A DNA stretch of 64,000 bases, taken from NCBI RefSeq assembly GCF_019634815.1, contig NZ_JAHCAP010000004.1, forward strand, positions 62,001 through 126,000. Reading direction: 5' to 3'. A program made the position numbers and the translations under genes. Positions 29,698 through 40,211 of this stretch are shown piece by piece. This DNA comes from Dokdonella sp. (GTDB taxonomy: Bacteria; Pseudomonadota; Gammaproteobacteria; Xanthomonadales; Rhodanobacteraceae). Numbering within the stretch: position 1 is the stretch's first letter; the number at the start of each line of letters is the position of its first letter. Under the pieces are notes generated by a model. The model was not told the DNA's origin and did no database searches. It saw only the letters and a list, made by a program, of their open reading frames with translations.

Positions 29698-32600
29698 ATG
29701 AAACGTCTGATCAGAACGATGGGTTTCACGGCCGCGAGTGCCGTATTGGCGGCATTGTTGCCAGCCTTGGCATCCCATGCAGGGGAGCGCAAAGACAGAG
29801 TTGTTTCCGATCCATTGGCTTTTGACAGCCGCGGGGAAATTTCCGTCAAGAGCCTGCCGGCGGGTCCAACGGCTGCCAACGCCTACACTTTCGCGCAGTC
29901 TGTCGGCACCTACACCCCGATCAGCGGTGGCACGGTGCTCGCCACCAGCTGCGACGACAACAACTACAACGCCAACGCGATCCCGTTCACGTTCAACTAC
30001 AACGGCACGGACTACACGCAGTTCAGCGTGAACTGCAACGGCTTTCTCGCGATGGGCGCGGCGGTCACGAGTTCGTATGCACCGCTCAGCACGGGCGTGA
30101 CCAACAACGTGATCGTCGCGATGGGCATGGACCAGCAGACCAACGCGGCCAGCAGCGACCTGAGTTTCGATACCCTGGGTACCGCGCCCAATCGCGTGCT
30201 CGTCGTGCAGTGGAACAATTTCCGCAACTGGAACGCCACGGGCGACTCGTACAACTACCAGATCCGTCTGCACGAAACGAGCAACGTGATCGAGGTGGCC
30301 TATGGTGCCTTCACCAAGAATGCGAACAGTCGCACGCCGCAGGTCGGCCTTCGTGGCGCATCGAATGCGGATTTCAACAACCGCACCGGCACCGGCGCCT
30401 GGCAGGCCTCGACTGCTGGCGGCACGAATGCGGCAACACGCACTCTGAACCAGGCCAACCTGCCCGATCCCGGCCTGACCTGGACCTGGACGCCGCCGAA
30501 TTTCCCGCCGGTCGTCAGTTTCATGCCACTGGCAAATACCACCAGCACCGCCAACCGCACGCTCGCTGGCGTGTCCATCGTTGATGCCGATGGCGTGAAC
30601 TCGACCGCAGGCACCGCGCCGCGTGTCTACTTCAAGCGCGCCAGCGACGCCAATGCCTGGAACGACAACACCAGCGGCACCGACGGCTGGAAGTATGCCG
30701 AGGGCACGGCCAACGGTCCGGCGTTTGATTTCACCATTGATTACTCCCTGCTCAACGGTGGCACCGGTGTCAGTACTGGCGATCAGGTGCAATATTTCGT
30801 CGTCGCGCAGGATCTCGCTGCCACGCCGCTGGTCGGCATCTTCCCAGGCAGCTTTGCTGCAACCCCGGCGAGCGTCAATCTCGACGCAAGTGCCTTCCCG
30901 ATCGGCGGCACGCCGGCCAGCTACATGATTTCCAGCCTGATGTCCGGCACCTACCAGGTGCCAGGTGCTTACGCCTCGCTGACCAACGCGGGCGGCATGT
31001 TCGAGGCGCTCAACAACAACATCCTGTCGGGCAACGTGGTGATCGAGATCGCAGGAGATCTGACCGCTGAAACGGGCGCCGTCATGTTGAACCAACTTGG
31101 CGAACAGCCGGCCGGCAGCAATTTCACGGTGACAATCATGCCGGTGGGTGCACCACGCGTGATTTCCGGCAGCTCCGCGTCGGCCTTGATCACGCTCAAC
31201 GGCGCCGATCGCGTGACGGTCGACGGTTCGGCCAGCGGCGGCACGGACCGCAGTCTCACGGTCACCAATACATCGACCGCAGGCACGGTGTTCTGGCTGC
31301 GCAGCGCGGGCGTCGGCAATGGCGCGACGGACAACACGATCGAAAACTGCCTCATCAGCGGCGCCGGCGCCACGGTTGGCGGCATCCTCGCAAGCGGTAC
31401 GGTGCTGGGCGGCGATGCCGAAGCGGCCAACTCCGACAACACGGTCCGCAACAATGTCATCACCAAGGTGCAGAACGCGATGTACCTGCGCGGTGGCGCA
31501 ACGGCCGGTACCTTCGACCAGAACTGGCTGGTGACGGGCAATACCATGGGTTCGACGGTTGCCGCCGACAAGCTCAGCTACCGCGGCATGCTGATCGGCA
31601 ACGCAGCGAACTTCACGATCAGCGGCAACACGGTGCAGGGTGTGGTGTCCTCCACCACCTCAACTTCGACGATGACTGGCATCCAGGTGGCCTTGGCCAT
31701 TGGCGGTGGCCTGATCGAAGACAACCGCATCAGTGACATCAAGCAAACCAGCACCACGGGTTGGGGCAGCAACGGAATCTTCCTTGCTGCTTCCTCGGCA
31801 GCATCCGGCCTTGTTGTGGCAAACAACTTCGTCTCTGATGTGGCTTCCTATGGCTACGCCTCCGGCACCACGGCAACGGACAATGGCTACGGCATCATGG
31901 TCAACAGTGGCGGCGGTTATCAGATCGTCTTCAACAGCGTATTGCTGGCCACCGACCAAGCCAATGGTGGCGTGCCGGCGGCTATCAACTTCGCAGCCGG
32001 GTTGCCTGCAGCGTCGATCGATCTGCGCAACAACATCTTTGCCAACACGCAGACCACCGGCACCCGCTACGCGATCTACAGTAGTTCGGCCAACACGATC
32101 TTCGCGACGATCGACCACAACGATTACTACCCCGGGACCGGAAGCTTGGGCTATCTCGGTGCGGCCCAGACTACGCTCGGCGACTGGCAGACGGCGACGG
32201 GTCAGGATGCCGCTTCGATTTCGGGCGATCCGCTGTTTGTTTCGGCCACCGACCTGCACATCAGCACAGGCTCGCCCGCCATTGGCGCCGCTACGCCGAT
32301 CGCGGCCGTCACCACCGATATCGATGGCGGCGTGCGCAATGCGACCACGCCGGACATCGGCGCCGATGAATTCGGCGTCGTGGCCCCGGTTACCCACACC
32401 GTGAGCACCGCAGCGGTTCCGGTTGCGGGCGGCTCCTTCACGCCGATTTCGGCCACGGTCATCAATGGCGCGACAACCACGTTCAACGTGGCGGCGAACA
32501 TGGGTTACACCATCAACAGCGTGAGCGGTTGTGGTGGCTCGTTCGATACCGGCAGCGGCGTCTACACCACCGGCGCGATCACGGCCGATTGCACGGTCAC

Positions 32601-35600
32601 CGCCAATTTCGACGTGGCGACACCAGCGACGATCAGTGTCACGCCGGCCAGCCTGAGCGCCTCGCAAGGTGCCGACGCGAACACCGCGCAGACGCTGACG
32701 ATCGGCAACACCGGTGGCGGTACGCTCACTTGGTCGATCAACGAGCAAAACCTGCGTCCGTTGCCGGCGATGCCGTACTACCCGCACGTGGCGCAGCCTG
32801 CGAGCGAAAAAGTAGGCGCTCCGGCCGCGAACGTTCCAGCCCAGGCCAATGCGGGCACGGGTCCGCTCTGGGTTGCGCCGCTGGCCATGCTGCATGACAA
32901 CGGCCCGCTGGTCACCAATGCAGGCGCCGGTGCGGGTGGCGCCGATGCCAGCGCATTGCAATTGACGAACACCGACTATGGCGCGAACATCTCGGTAGCC
33001 GCCGGCTTCCGCGCGGCCGACGATTTCACCGTGCCTTCCAGTGGCTGGAACATCAACACGGTTACGGTTTTCGTCTACCAGACCGGATCGACCACGACCT
33101 CGACGATCAATGCCGCCAACCTGCAGATCTGGGATGGCCCGCCGGGTCAGCCCAGCAGCAACGTGGTGTTTGGTGACACGGCCACCAACCGTTTGGCGAG
33201 CAGCGCCTTCACCAACATCTATCGCGTGACCTCGACGACCCTGACCAACAGTCAGCGTCCGATCATGGCGGTCGTGATGACCGTGGGTACCACGCTGCCT
33301 GCAGGAACCTACTGGCTCGACTGGCAGGTCGGCGGCTCGCTGGCTTCGGGTCCGTGGGGACCGGCGGTCACGATCGCCGGTGCCGCCGGCAAGCCGGGCG
33401 CCAACGCGATGCAGTTTGCGAATAGTGCATGGGGTCCGCTGACGGACAGCGGTTCGGCAGTTGCCCAGGATTACCCGTTCATCGTTGATGGGACCTCGGC
33501 CGTTCCCGCGTGTTCGACCACGGCCGACATGCCCTGGCTGTCGCTGAGCGCAACCTCGGGTTCCACCGCGGGTGGCGGCAGCTCGCCGGTCACGGTGACC
33601 TTCGACTCGACCGGCATGAGCGCGGGCACCTACGGCGGCAATTTGTGCGTGTCGAGCAACGATGCGGGCAATCCGATGGTCGCCGTGCCGGTCAGCATGA
33701 CCGTGCTCGCCGCCCATACGGTGAGTACCGCGGTGACTGGAGACGGTACGATCTCGCCGACCTCGGCCACGGTCCTGAATGGCCAGACCACCACGTTCAA
33801 CGTGGCAGCCAATACCGGCAACCACATCTTCAGCGTCACCGGTTGCGGCGGCAGCTTCGACACGGGCTCCGGCGTCTACACCACCGGCCCGATCACCGGA
33901 GACTGCACGGTGTCTGTGTTGATCATCCCCGACGGCGCCAGCAACGGCATCATCCATGCCGCCAATCTCAACCACGCAATCCAGGCGACCACGGGAGGCA
34001 CCTCGATCAACATGATGACGAGTGCTTTCGACGATGCCGGTCCGATCAGCGGTGACTGGGATTACAACTTCTGGGCGTCCAGCGGTGCACTGCGGTTCTG
34101 GGGTGTGTCCACTCACAACGCGCAGATCGCGGTCGATGGCAGCGGCCAAGCGATTGCCTTCCACAACGGGGATCTGATCGGCCCGGCGCTCACGTTTGCG
34201 GGCAGCAACCATGTTCCGACTCCCGAATGGCTCGGTGGCACCATCGCCGCGCTCGGCATCAAGTTCGACTGCGATGCCCGTGGCTTGACCTATCCGGTTC
34301 CGGGTGGCGTCTGCTACGGCTTCATCCAGGTCTCGACCACGGCGCCGAACGGCTTCCCGGCTTCGATCATTGACACCACCTTCGATGGCGATGGTCTGCC
34401 GATCACGGTCACGGGCATAACGGTGCTCAACCCGCCGGCTGCGACCGTCACTCCGAGCGGGCTGTTCATGTCGGCACCTGCCAACGGCAATGCCACCGTG
34501 CCGATGAACATCGCCAATGCGGCCGGCAGCGCCTCGCTGACCTGGTCGATTGCTGCCCAACAGGCCAGCCTGCAGCCGCATGTCAGCAGCATCGGTGGTG
34601 ACACCACCAAGAAGACGTTGCAGCGCAAGTCGATGCCCGACAATGCCAACATCCAGCCCAAGATCGATTGGCTGGCGGCGCATTCGAGCCCGAACCGCGC
34701 GATTGCCCAGGGCGGTCGTCATGGTGGCGTCACCAACCGGTCCACTCCGTGGATGCCGACCGGGTCGCTCGCCTTCATCCTCGATGACGGCAGCTACGAG
34801 AACAACATCGGTTGGGGCGACAGCGTGGCGGATGTCGAGAACAGCGCGGTTTGGCTCAACCGCTTCGGTGCCACCGGTGCGCTCAACGTCGACTCGGTAT
34901 CGATCCTGTGGCCGACCAATACCAGCGGCACCCTGATCGGCAAGTCGGTCAACATCGTCGCCTACTACGACGCCGATGCCGATGGTGATCCGAGCAATGC
35001 GGTGCGTCTGGGTACCGACAATCCGCAAACGATCGTGTCGCTCGATGCCTACGAGACCTACGCGACGAACTTCAGCGTGCCGGGTTCGGGTGATGTCTAC
35101 ATCGGCTTCTTCAACACCTACGCCAATGGCGGCACCACGCCGATGCTGTTCCCGGCGGCGATCGATACCGATTCGGTCACCAGTGCCTCGTGGATCGCCG
35201 CAGCTTCGACTGGCGATGGCAATCTGAACCTTGGTGCCAACGATATCGTCGGCACGATCGACGATCTGAGCAGCGGCTCACTCACCGGTACCTGGCTGAT
35301 CCGCGCCACGGCGACCGTGGGCGGCGGAGCCGGTCCGTGCACGGGTCCGGTGGTGTCTTGGCTGACCGCCACGCCCGCCAGTGGGACAGTCGTTGGTGGT
35401 GCAAACAGCACCGTCAATGTCACCGCCAACCCGGCGGCTGGCAGTCTCGCCCCCGGCAACTACTCGGCCGAGTTGTGCGTGACCACCAATGATCCGCTGC
35501 AGTCGCTGATCTCGGTGCCGGTGTCCCTCACGGTCACTGCGCCGCCGCCCGCGTTCTGTGATGGCGGCGCCGACGAGGTCTTCTGTGACGGCTTCGATCC

Positions 35601-36117
35601 GGTCGTTGCTGCCTGCACGCCGGCGCAATTGCTGGCGGACACGAGCTTCGAAGCGAGCTTGGCCGCGGGCACGCCGTGGGCGTCGACCTCGACGAACTTC
35701 GGGACGGCCTTGTGCGATGAAGCTGGGTGCGGGACGGGTGGCGGTACTGCCGCGCCCCGCACGGGCACTGTGTGGGCTTGGCTGGGTGGCGCAGGCACGA
35801 GTGCGGAAACTTCGACCGTGTCGCAGGCGGTGACGGTCCCCAGTGGCAGCCCGCGGTTCCTCAACTTCTACCTGCGTATCGGTTCCATCGGTGATGGCTC
35901 GACCAGCATGTCCGTGAAGGTCGACGGCACCGCCGTTCAGGCTTATCCGGAACCGGGTACGGCCGAGGCGGACTACAGCCTGCGCTCGGTGGACCTGAGC
36001 AGCTACGCAGATGGCAACTCGCACACCGTGTTGTTCGAGTACACCAGTGGGGGCACCGGCTCGTCGAACTACAGCATCGACGATGTCACGCTCGATTGCG
36101 CCGCTGGAACGCCGTAA
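29698..36117 (+). CDS. Giant secreted modular protein with beta-helix and Ig-like modules
   Basis: A 2139-residue exported protein. The signal peptide runs from MKRLIRTMGF to ALASHA. An N-terminal beta domain (56-215, YTFAQSVGTYTPISGGTV) is followed by an Ig-like domain (~280-420, FDFTIDYSLLNGG). A right-handed parallel beta-helix (~430-890) is rich in NTIENC and NTVRNN turns. GCGGSFDTGSGVYTTG modules lie at about 900 and 1340, flanking HYDIN/BACON-like segments. An NHAI domain (~1415-1575) resembles the C-terminus of the preceding large protein. A three-part module (~1580-1966) duplicated in the next gene ends in DEVFCDGFDP. A jelly-roll domain (1970-2139, SRSVDLSSYADG-type) closes it. The start is the ATG with GGGGG upstream. 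It is probably cell-surface exposed; no catalytic residues are recognised. Confidence 0.85.
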   Translation: MKRLIRTMGFTAASAVLAALLPALASHAGERKDRVVSDPLAFDSRGEISVKSLPAGPTAANAYTFAQSVGTYTPISGGTVLATSCDDNNYNANAIPFTFNYNGTDYTQFSVNCNGFLAMGAAVTSSYAPLSTGVTNNVIVAMGMDQQTNAASSDLSFDTLGTAPNRVLVVQWNNFRNWNATGDSYNYQIRLHETSNVIEVAYGAFTKNANSRTPQVGLRGASNADFNNRTGTGAWQASTAGGTNAATRTLNQANLPDPGLTWTWTPPNFPPVVSFMPLANTTSTANRTLAGVSIVDADGVNSTAGTAPRVYFKRASDANAWNDNTSGTDGWKYAEGTANGPAFDFTIDYSLLNGGTGVSTGDQVQYFVVAQDLAATPLVGIFPGSFAATPASVNLDASAFPIGGTPASYMISSLMSGTYQVPGAYASLTNAGGMFEALNNNILSGNVVIEIAGDLTAETGAVMLNQLGEQPAGSNFTVTIMPVGAPRVISGSSASALITLNGADRVTVDGSASGGTDRSLTVTNTSTAGTVFWLRSAGVGNGATDNTIENCLISGAGATVGGILASGTVLGGDAEAANSDNTVRNNVITKVQNAMYLRGGATAGTFDQNWLVTGNTMGSTVAADKLSYRGMLIGNAANFTISGNTVQGVVSSTTSTSTMTGIQVALAIGGGLIEDNRISDIKQTSTTGWGSNGIFLAASSAASGLVVANNFVSDVASYGYASGTTATDNGYGIMVNSGGGYQIVFNSVLLATDQANGGVPAAINFAAGLPAASIDLRNNIFANTQTTGTRYAIYSSSANTIFATIDHNDYYPGTGSLGYLGAAQTTLGDWQTATGQDAASISGDPLFVSATDLHISTGSPAIGAATPIAAVTTDIDGGVRNATTPDIGADEFGVVAPVTHTVSTAAVPVAGGSFTPISATVINGATTTFNVAANMGYTINSVSGCGGSFDTGSGVYTTGAITADCTVTANFDVATPATISVTPASLSASQGADANTAQTLTIGNTGGGTLTWSINEQNLRPLPAMPYYPHVAQPASEKVGAPAANVPAQANAGTGPLWVAPLAMLHDNGPLVTNAGAGAGGADASALQLTNTDYGANISVAAGFRAADDFTVPSSGWNINTVTVFVYQTGSTTTSTINAANLQIWDGPPGQPSSNVVFGDTATNRLASSAFTNIYRVTSTTLTNSQRPIMAVVMTVGTTLPAGTYWLDWQVGGSLASGPWGPAVTIAGAAGKPGANAMQFANSAWGPLTDSGSAVAQDYPFIVDGTSAVPACSTTADMPWLSLSATSGSTAGGGSSPVTVTFDSTGMSAGTYGGNLCVSSNDAGNPMVAVPVSMTVLAAHTVSTAVTGDGTISPTSATVLNGQTTTFNVAANTGNHIFSVTGCGGSFDTGSGVYTTGPITGDCTVSVLIIPDGASNGIIHAANLNHAIQATTGGTSINMMTSAFDDAGPISGDWDYNFWASSGALRFWGVSTHNAQIAVDGSGQAIAFHNGDLIGPALTFAGSNHVPTPEWLGGTIAALGIKFDCDARGLTYPVPGGVCYGFIQVSTTAPNGFPASIIDTTFDGDGLPITVTGITVLNPPAATVTPSGLFMSAPANGNATVPMNIANAAGSASLTWSIAAQQASLQPHVSSIGGDTTKKTLQRKSMPDNANIQPKIDWLAAHSSPNRAIAQGGRHGGVTNRSTPWMPTGSLAFILDDGSYENNIGWGDSVADVENSAVWLNRFGATGALNVDSVSILWPTNTSGTLIGKSVNIVAYYDADADGDPSNAVRLGTDNPQTIVSLDAYETYATNFSVPGSGDVYIGFFNTYANGGTTPMLFPAAIDTDSVTSASWIAAASTGDGNLNLGANDIVGTIDDLSSGSLTGTWLIRATATVGGGAGPCTGPVVSWLTATPASGTVVGGANSTVNVTANPAAGSLAPGNYSAELCVTTNDPLQSLISVPVSLTVTAPPPAFCDGGADEVFCDGFDPVVAACTPAQLLADTSFEASLAAGTPWASTSTNFGTALCDEAGCGTGGGTAAPRTGTVWAWLGGAGTSAETSTVSQAVTVPSGSPRFLNFYLRIGSIGDGSTSMSVKVDGTAVQAYPEPGTAEADYSLRSVDLSSYADGNSHTVLFEYTSGGTGSSNYSIDDVTLDCAAGTP

Positions 36118-36152
36118 TCAACACAGGCACAGGCACAAGCCGGTGTTGCCTC

Positions 36153-36178
36153 GGGGCCTCCTTCGGGAGGCCCCTTTT
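36153..36178 (+). terminator. Intrinsic terminator after the 2139-residue protein gene
   Basis: GGGGCCTCC (36153-36161), loop TTC, then GGGAGGCCCC and TTTT. A textbook rho-independent terminator 36 bases after the stop codon. Confidence 0.9.
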
Positions 36179-36421
36179 CTTTGGTGCGCCTGATTGGGCG
36201 AGCCTGCGCGAAGGGGAATCCGGCCCCTGACAGGCTCGTGGACAGGTCCACAGGGAGAGGCTTGCCTTGAATCAAGGTTGCGTGTCGCGGCATGGAATCC
36301 TGCGGCAATGCGTGCAAGGATTCGATTCGCCCTTGTCGGGAATGTGCCTTTGCCCTCCTTGGACATCGGCTGGTTCGTGCATGCGGCACCCAGCCGAACC
36401 CTTCTTCAGGAGAATTTCCGC

Positions 36422-37699
36422 ATGAAGCATCAGTCGCAGGCAGTATTCGGACTCTCGCTCGCCGGCATGGTCATTGCCGCAACCTGTCCAGCTTATGCGT
36501 TTGCCTCATCAATCACGGGCGGAACGCATGGACCCGCGCTTGCTTCCGCTGCGCCGAGCGGATCGCAGCCGCCGTCGATTACGGTGACACCGAGTGGCTT
36601 GGCCATGTCGGCTTCGATGCTTGGCAGCGCAACTGCGGAGTTGAACATCGCCAACGCGGTGGGCAGCGATGCGCTGACCTGGTCGATTTCGACACGGCAG
36701 GCGAACCTGTTGCGGAAACTGGGCAGCAGTTCATCCGTCACCACCTACAACGGCTTGCGGCGCAGCCCGATCGCGGCATTAGGCGGACACAGCTCCGCGA
36801 TCTCGCGTGGCGGGCATCAGGGGGGTGTCGCCCAGCATGCGGCACCGTGGCTGCCCGCCGGCTCGATAGCATTCACCCTCGACGATGGCAGCTACGAGGA
36901 CACCATCGGCTGGGGCGACAGCCAGGCCAATCTCGAGCGCAGTGCCTTGTGGCTCAATCGCTTCAGTGCTGCGGGCGCGCTGAACATCGATTCGGTTTCG
37001 ATCCTCTGGCCAAGCAATTCCGGCGGCACCCTGGTTGGCAAGCAGATCAACATCGTCGCCTATTACGACGCCGATGCCGATGGTGATCCGACCAATGCTG
37101 CGCGTTTGGGCACCGACAACATCAAGTCGATCGCAGGCTTGAATGTCTTCGAGACCTATGCGGCAAATTTCAGTGTGCCCGCAGCGGGCGACGTCTATGT
37201 CGGCTTCTTCAGTACCTATGCCGATGATGGTTCGACTCCGATGCTGTTTCCGGCCGCGATCGACCTCGACTCGATCTCGCATGCATCCTGGATGGCTGCG
37301 AATTCCGCAGGTGACGGCAGTCTGGATCCGGGCGCCAACGACTTGATCGGCACGATCGAGGATCTCAGCGCCAACGCGGTGACCGGCACGTGGTTGATTC
37401 GCGCGACGGCAACTGAAGGTGGTGGCGGCGGGCCCTGCACGGGTCCGGTGGTTTCCTGGCTCTCGGCTGTTCCTGCGAGCGGTACGATGCCCGGTGGTGC
37501 CAACACCAATGTGAATGTCACCGCCACGCCGGGCGCCGCAAACCTGACGACTGGCAGCTACTCCGCGGAGCTGTGCGTGACCAGCAACGACCCGGTGCAT
37601 CCACTGATTGCGGTGCCGGTGTCGCTGGTCGTCACACCCGACGAAGGCATTTTCTGCAGTGGCTTCGAGAGCGGTGAAGACGGGGTCTGCGGGGTCTGA
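36422..37699 (+). CDS. Secreted paralogue of the 2139-residue protein's C-terminal module
   Basis: A 425-residue exported protein that repeats, as a free-standing gene, the module at about residues 1580-1966 of the preceding protein. The signal peptide starts MKHQSQAVFGLSLAGMVIAA. A HYDIN/BACON-like segment (SITVTPSGLAMSAS...LTWSIS, ~50-105) precedes a LDDGSYEDTIGWGDS domain with NIVAYYDADADGDP (~140-330), and then a CTGPVVSWLSAVPASGT Ig fold. It ends in DEGIFCSGFESGEDGVCGV, so the shared motif is C-terminal here. AGGAG lies at 36408-36412. Its own upstream region and the terminator before it indicate separate transcription. Function is unknown. Confidence 0.82.
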   Translation: MKHQSQAVFGLSLAGMVIAATCPAYAFASSITGGTHGPALASAAPSGSQPPSITVTPSGLAMSASMLGSATAELNIANAVGSDALTWSISTRQANLLRKLGSSSSVTTYNGLRRSPIAALGGHSSAISRGGHQGGVAQHAAPWLPAGSIAFTLDDGSYEDTIGWGDSQANLERSALWLNRFSAAGALNIDSVSILWPSNSGGTLVGKQINIVAYYDADADGDPTNAARLGTDNIKSIAGLNVFETYAANFSVPAAGDVYVGFFSTYADDGSTPMLFPAAIDLDSISHASWMAANSAGDGSLDPGANDLIGTIEDLSANAVTGTWLIRATATEGGGGGPCTGPVVSWLSAVPASGTMPGGANTNVNVTATPGAANLTTGSYSAELCVTSNDPVHPLIAVPVSLVVTPDEGIFCSGFESGEDGVCGV

Positions 37700-37875
37700 G
37701 TCGGCGGCTCGATTTGCGCCGGCGCCTCATCCGGACCCCGGCTCGGATTGCCTGCATCGGCCGCTCCGGTGATGGCGATGACTTCGCTGGCCTGATCCGC
37801 TTCGAACCTCAGCCGACAGTGGCGCGGAGCACCGGCGCAAACCCTCCTCCCCTTCGGAGAAGGAGCCGGCAAGCA

Positions 37876-37889
37876 GAAGAACGTTCTTC
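37876..37889. repeat. 14-bp perfect palindrome between convergent genes
   Basis: GAAGAACGTTCTTC is a perfect dyad in the 271-base gap between the 425-residue protein gene and convergent parC. An imperfect CTCC/GGAG hairpin lies just before it (37842-37865). It may be a terminator stem or an operator; no function can be assigned. Confidence 0.5.
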
Positions 37890-37970
37890 GCCTTCACATT
37901 GAGCGACACAACGGCAGCAACTGCCGCGCGTCCAGCTGCAGCGGCGTGCCTTCGCCGTCACACCGACGCA

Positions 37971-40211
37971 TCAAGCCGTGGTTTCGATGCGGTCCACGCG
38001 CTGCAGTCCGCGCGGGAGCAGAGCGCCACGCGCGGCGCGATGGCCACCGTATTCGACGAGGTCATTCCAGCGCAGCGTGAGCTTGCGCTGGCCGGCAAAC
38101 AAGGTGACTTCGCCGCTGCCTTCGGCCACCACGGCGATACCGGTCACACGCTCGCCGTCGGCGAGCCTGGACTTGGGAATTTCGACCAATTTGTTGCCCT
38201 TGCCGCCCTTGTCGAGTTCGGGCAGTTCGGCGACCGAGAACATCAACAGGTGTCCGGCATTGGTGACCACGACGATGCGATCGCGCGCGCTGTCGGCAAC
38301 CGCAGCCGGTGCCACCACATGCGCACGCTCGTCGAGGCTGATGACCTGCTTGCCAGCCTTCTTGTTGGCGAGCAGGGACTCGAACGGCATGACGAAGCCG
38401 TAGCCGAAGTCGTTGGCGAGTACGAGTTTGCTGCCGGGCTCGCCGAGTGCGAGCGCTTCGAATTGCGCGCCCGCAGGCAAGCTGAAGCGTCCGGTGAGCG
38501 GTTCACCATTTCCGCGCGCCGAGGGCAGGGTGTGTGCGGGCGCGCTGTAGCTGCGCCCACTTGAATCGATGAAGGCGACTGACTGGGTAGTGCGGCCGCG
38601 TGCGCTGGCCAGATAGCCATCGCCTTCGCGGTAACCCAGTTCGCGCGCGTCGATTTCGTGTCCCTTGGCAGCGCGCACCCAACCCTTGGCCGAGAGGATC
38701 ACGGTGATCGGCTCGCTGGCAACCAGCGCGGTTTCGTCGAGCGCCTGCGCAGCGGCGCGTGCGACCAATGGCGAGCGGCGCGCATCGCCGTACTTCTCGG
38801 CATCCTTGCGCAGTTCGTCCTTGAGCAGGGTCTTCAATCGCGCCTTGGAGCCAAGGACCACGTTGATGCGCGCGCGTTCTTCCTCGAGCTCGTCGCGCTC
38901 GGCATTGATCTTCATTTCCTCGAGTCGCGCGAGCTGGCGCAGGCGCGTTTCGAGAATGTAGTCGGCTTGCATCTCGCTCAGGCCGAAACGCGCCATCAAC
39001 ACCGGCTTGGGCTCGTCCTCGCTGCGCACGATGCGAATGACTTCGTCGAGGTTGAGAAAGGCAACGCGCAGGCCTTCGAGGAGGTGCAGGCGGCGTTCGA
39101 CCCTTTCGAGTCGGTGCTGCAGGCGGCGCGTTACCGTGTCGGCGCGAAAGCGCAGCCACTCGGCGAGGATCTGCTTGAGATTCTTGACCTGCGGTTTGCC
39201 GTCGAGGCCGATCATGTTGAGGTTGACGCGGTAACTCTTTTCCAGGTCGGTGGTGGCGTTGAGATGCTGCATCATCTCGTCGAGATCGATGCGGCTCGTG
39301 CGCGGAATCAGCACGATGCGGATCGGATTCTCGTGATCGGACTCGTCGCGGATGTCCTCGAGCATCGGCAGCTTCTTGGCGCGCATCTGCGCCGCGATCT
39401 GCTCGAGAATCTTCGAGGGCGACACCTGCCATGGCAGCGCCGTGACCACGACGTTGCCGTCTTCCTTGCGCCACACCGCGCGGCAGCGCACCGAGCCGAT
39501 ACCGGTCGCGTACATTGCCGCCAGTTCACTGGCCGGGGTGATGATTTCGGCGGCGGTGGGGAAGTCCGGCCCCTTCACGTGCTCGCCAAGCTCGGCGATG
39601 CTCACCTCGGGCTCGTCGAGCAGGCGAATGCAGGCACTGGCCACCTCACGCAGATTGTGCGGCGGAATGTCGGTGGCCATGCCGACCGCAATGCCGGTCG
39701 AACCATTGAGCAACACGTGCGGCACGCGCGCGGGCAGCCACGACGGTTCCTTGAGTGTGCCGTCGAAATTGGGCACCCACTCAACCGTACCCTGGACGAG
39801 TTCATCGAGCAGGAGCTGAGCCATCGGCGTGAGGCGCGACTCGGTGTAGCGCATCGCCGCGAACGACTTGGGATCATCCTGCGAACCGAAGTTGCCCTGG
39901 CCGTCGATCAGCGGATAGCGATAGGAGAACGGCTGTGCCATCAGCACCATCGCCTCGTAGCAGGCGCTGTCGCCGTGCGGATGGAACTTGCCGATCACGT
40001 CACCGACCGTGCGCGCCGACTTCTTGGGTTTGGCGCTCGCATCCAGCCCCAGTTCGCTCATCGAATAGACGATGCGCCGCTGCACCGGCTTGAGGCCATC
40101 GCCGACGAAGGGCAGGGCGCGATCGAGCACGACATACATCGAATAGTCGAGGTAGGCGCGCTCGGCATAGTCCTTGAGCGGGATTTGTTCGTGGTTGGTC
40201 TGCAGGTTCAT
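37971..40211 (-). CDS. parC: DNA topoisomerase IV subunit A
   Basis: A 746-residue type IIA topoisomerase subunit that decatenates daughter chromosomes with ParE. The winged-helix/tower breakage domain holds the DNA-linking tyrosine Tyr122 in [14 protein letters not shown]. The quinolone-determining region [12 protein letters not shown] keeps wild-type Ser82 and Glu86 (E. coli Ser80, Glu84). [15 protein letters not shown] stretch follows. The C-terminal beta-pinwheel is short (about 250 residues) and lacks a GyrA box, and the total length (E. coli ParC 752) favours ParC over GyrA. No parE lies next to it in this window. Confidence 0.95.
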   Translation of the reverse strand: MNLQTNHEQIPLKDYAERAYLDYSMYVVLDRALPFVGDGLKPVQRRIVYSMSELGLDASAKPKKSARTVGDVIGKFHPHGDSACYEAMVLMAQPFSYRYPLIDGQGNFGSQDDPKSFAAMRYTESRLTPMAQLLLDELVQGTVEWVPNFDGTLKEPSWLPARVPHVLLNGSTGIAVGMATDIPPHNLREVASACIRLLDEPEVSIAELGEHVKGPDFPTAAEIITPASELAAMYATGIGSVRCRAVWRKEDGNVVVTALPWQVSPSKILEQIAAQMRAKKLPMLEDIRDESDHENPIRIVLIPRTSRIDLDEMMQHLNATTDLEKSYRVNLNMIGLDGKPQVKNLKQILAEWLRFRADTVTRRLQHRLERVERRLHLLEGLRVAFLNLDEVIRIVRSEDEPKPVLMARFGLSEMQADYILETRLRQLARLEEMKINAERDELEEERARINVVLGSKARLKTLLKDELRKDAEKYGDARRSPLVARAAAQALDETALVASEPITVILSAKGWVRAAKGHEIDARELGYREGDGYLASARGRTTQSVAFIDSSGRSYSAPAHTLPSARGNGEPLTGRFSLPAGAQFEALALGEPGSKLVLANDFGYGFVMPFESLLANKKAGKQVISLDERAHVVAPAAVADSARDRIVVVTNAGHLLMFSVAELPELDKGGKGNKLVEIPKSRLADGERVTGIAVVAEGSGEVTLFAGQRKLTLRWNDLVEYGGHRAARGALLPRGLQRVDRIETTA

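Noticed and set aside
31660..35028. A 1122-codon open frame on the minus strand inside the 2139-residue protein gene
   Set aside because: It is an antisense shadow of a GC-rich gene; low-complexity R/G/V/D composition, no ribosome-binding site and no known domain.
17756..37699. Integrated genomic island or prophage
   Set aside because: No integrase, transposase, attachment repeats or tRNA gene at either end; GC content looks like that of the flanks by eye, though not computed.
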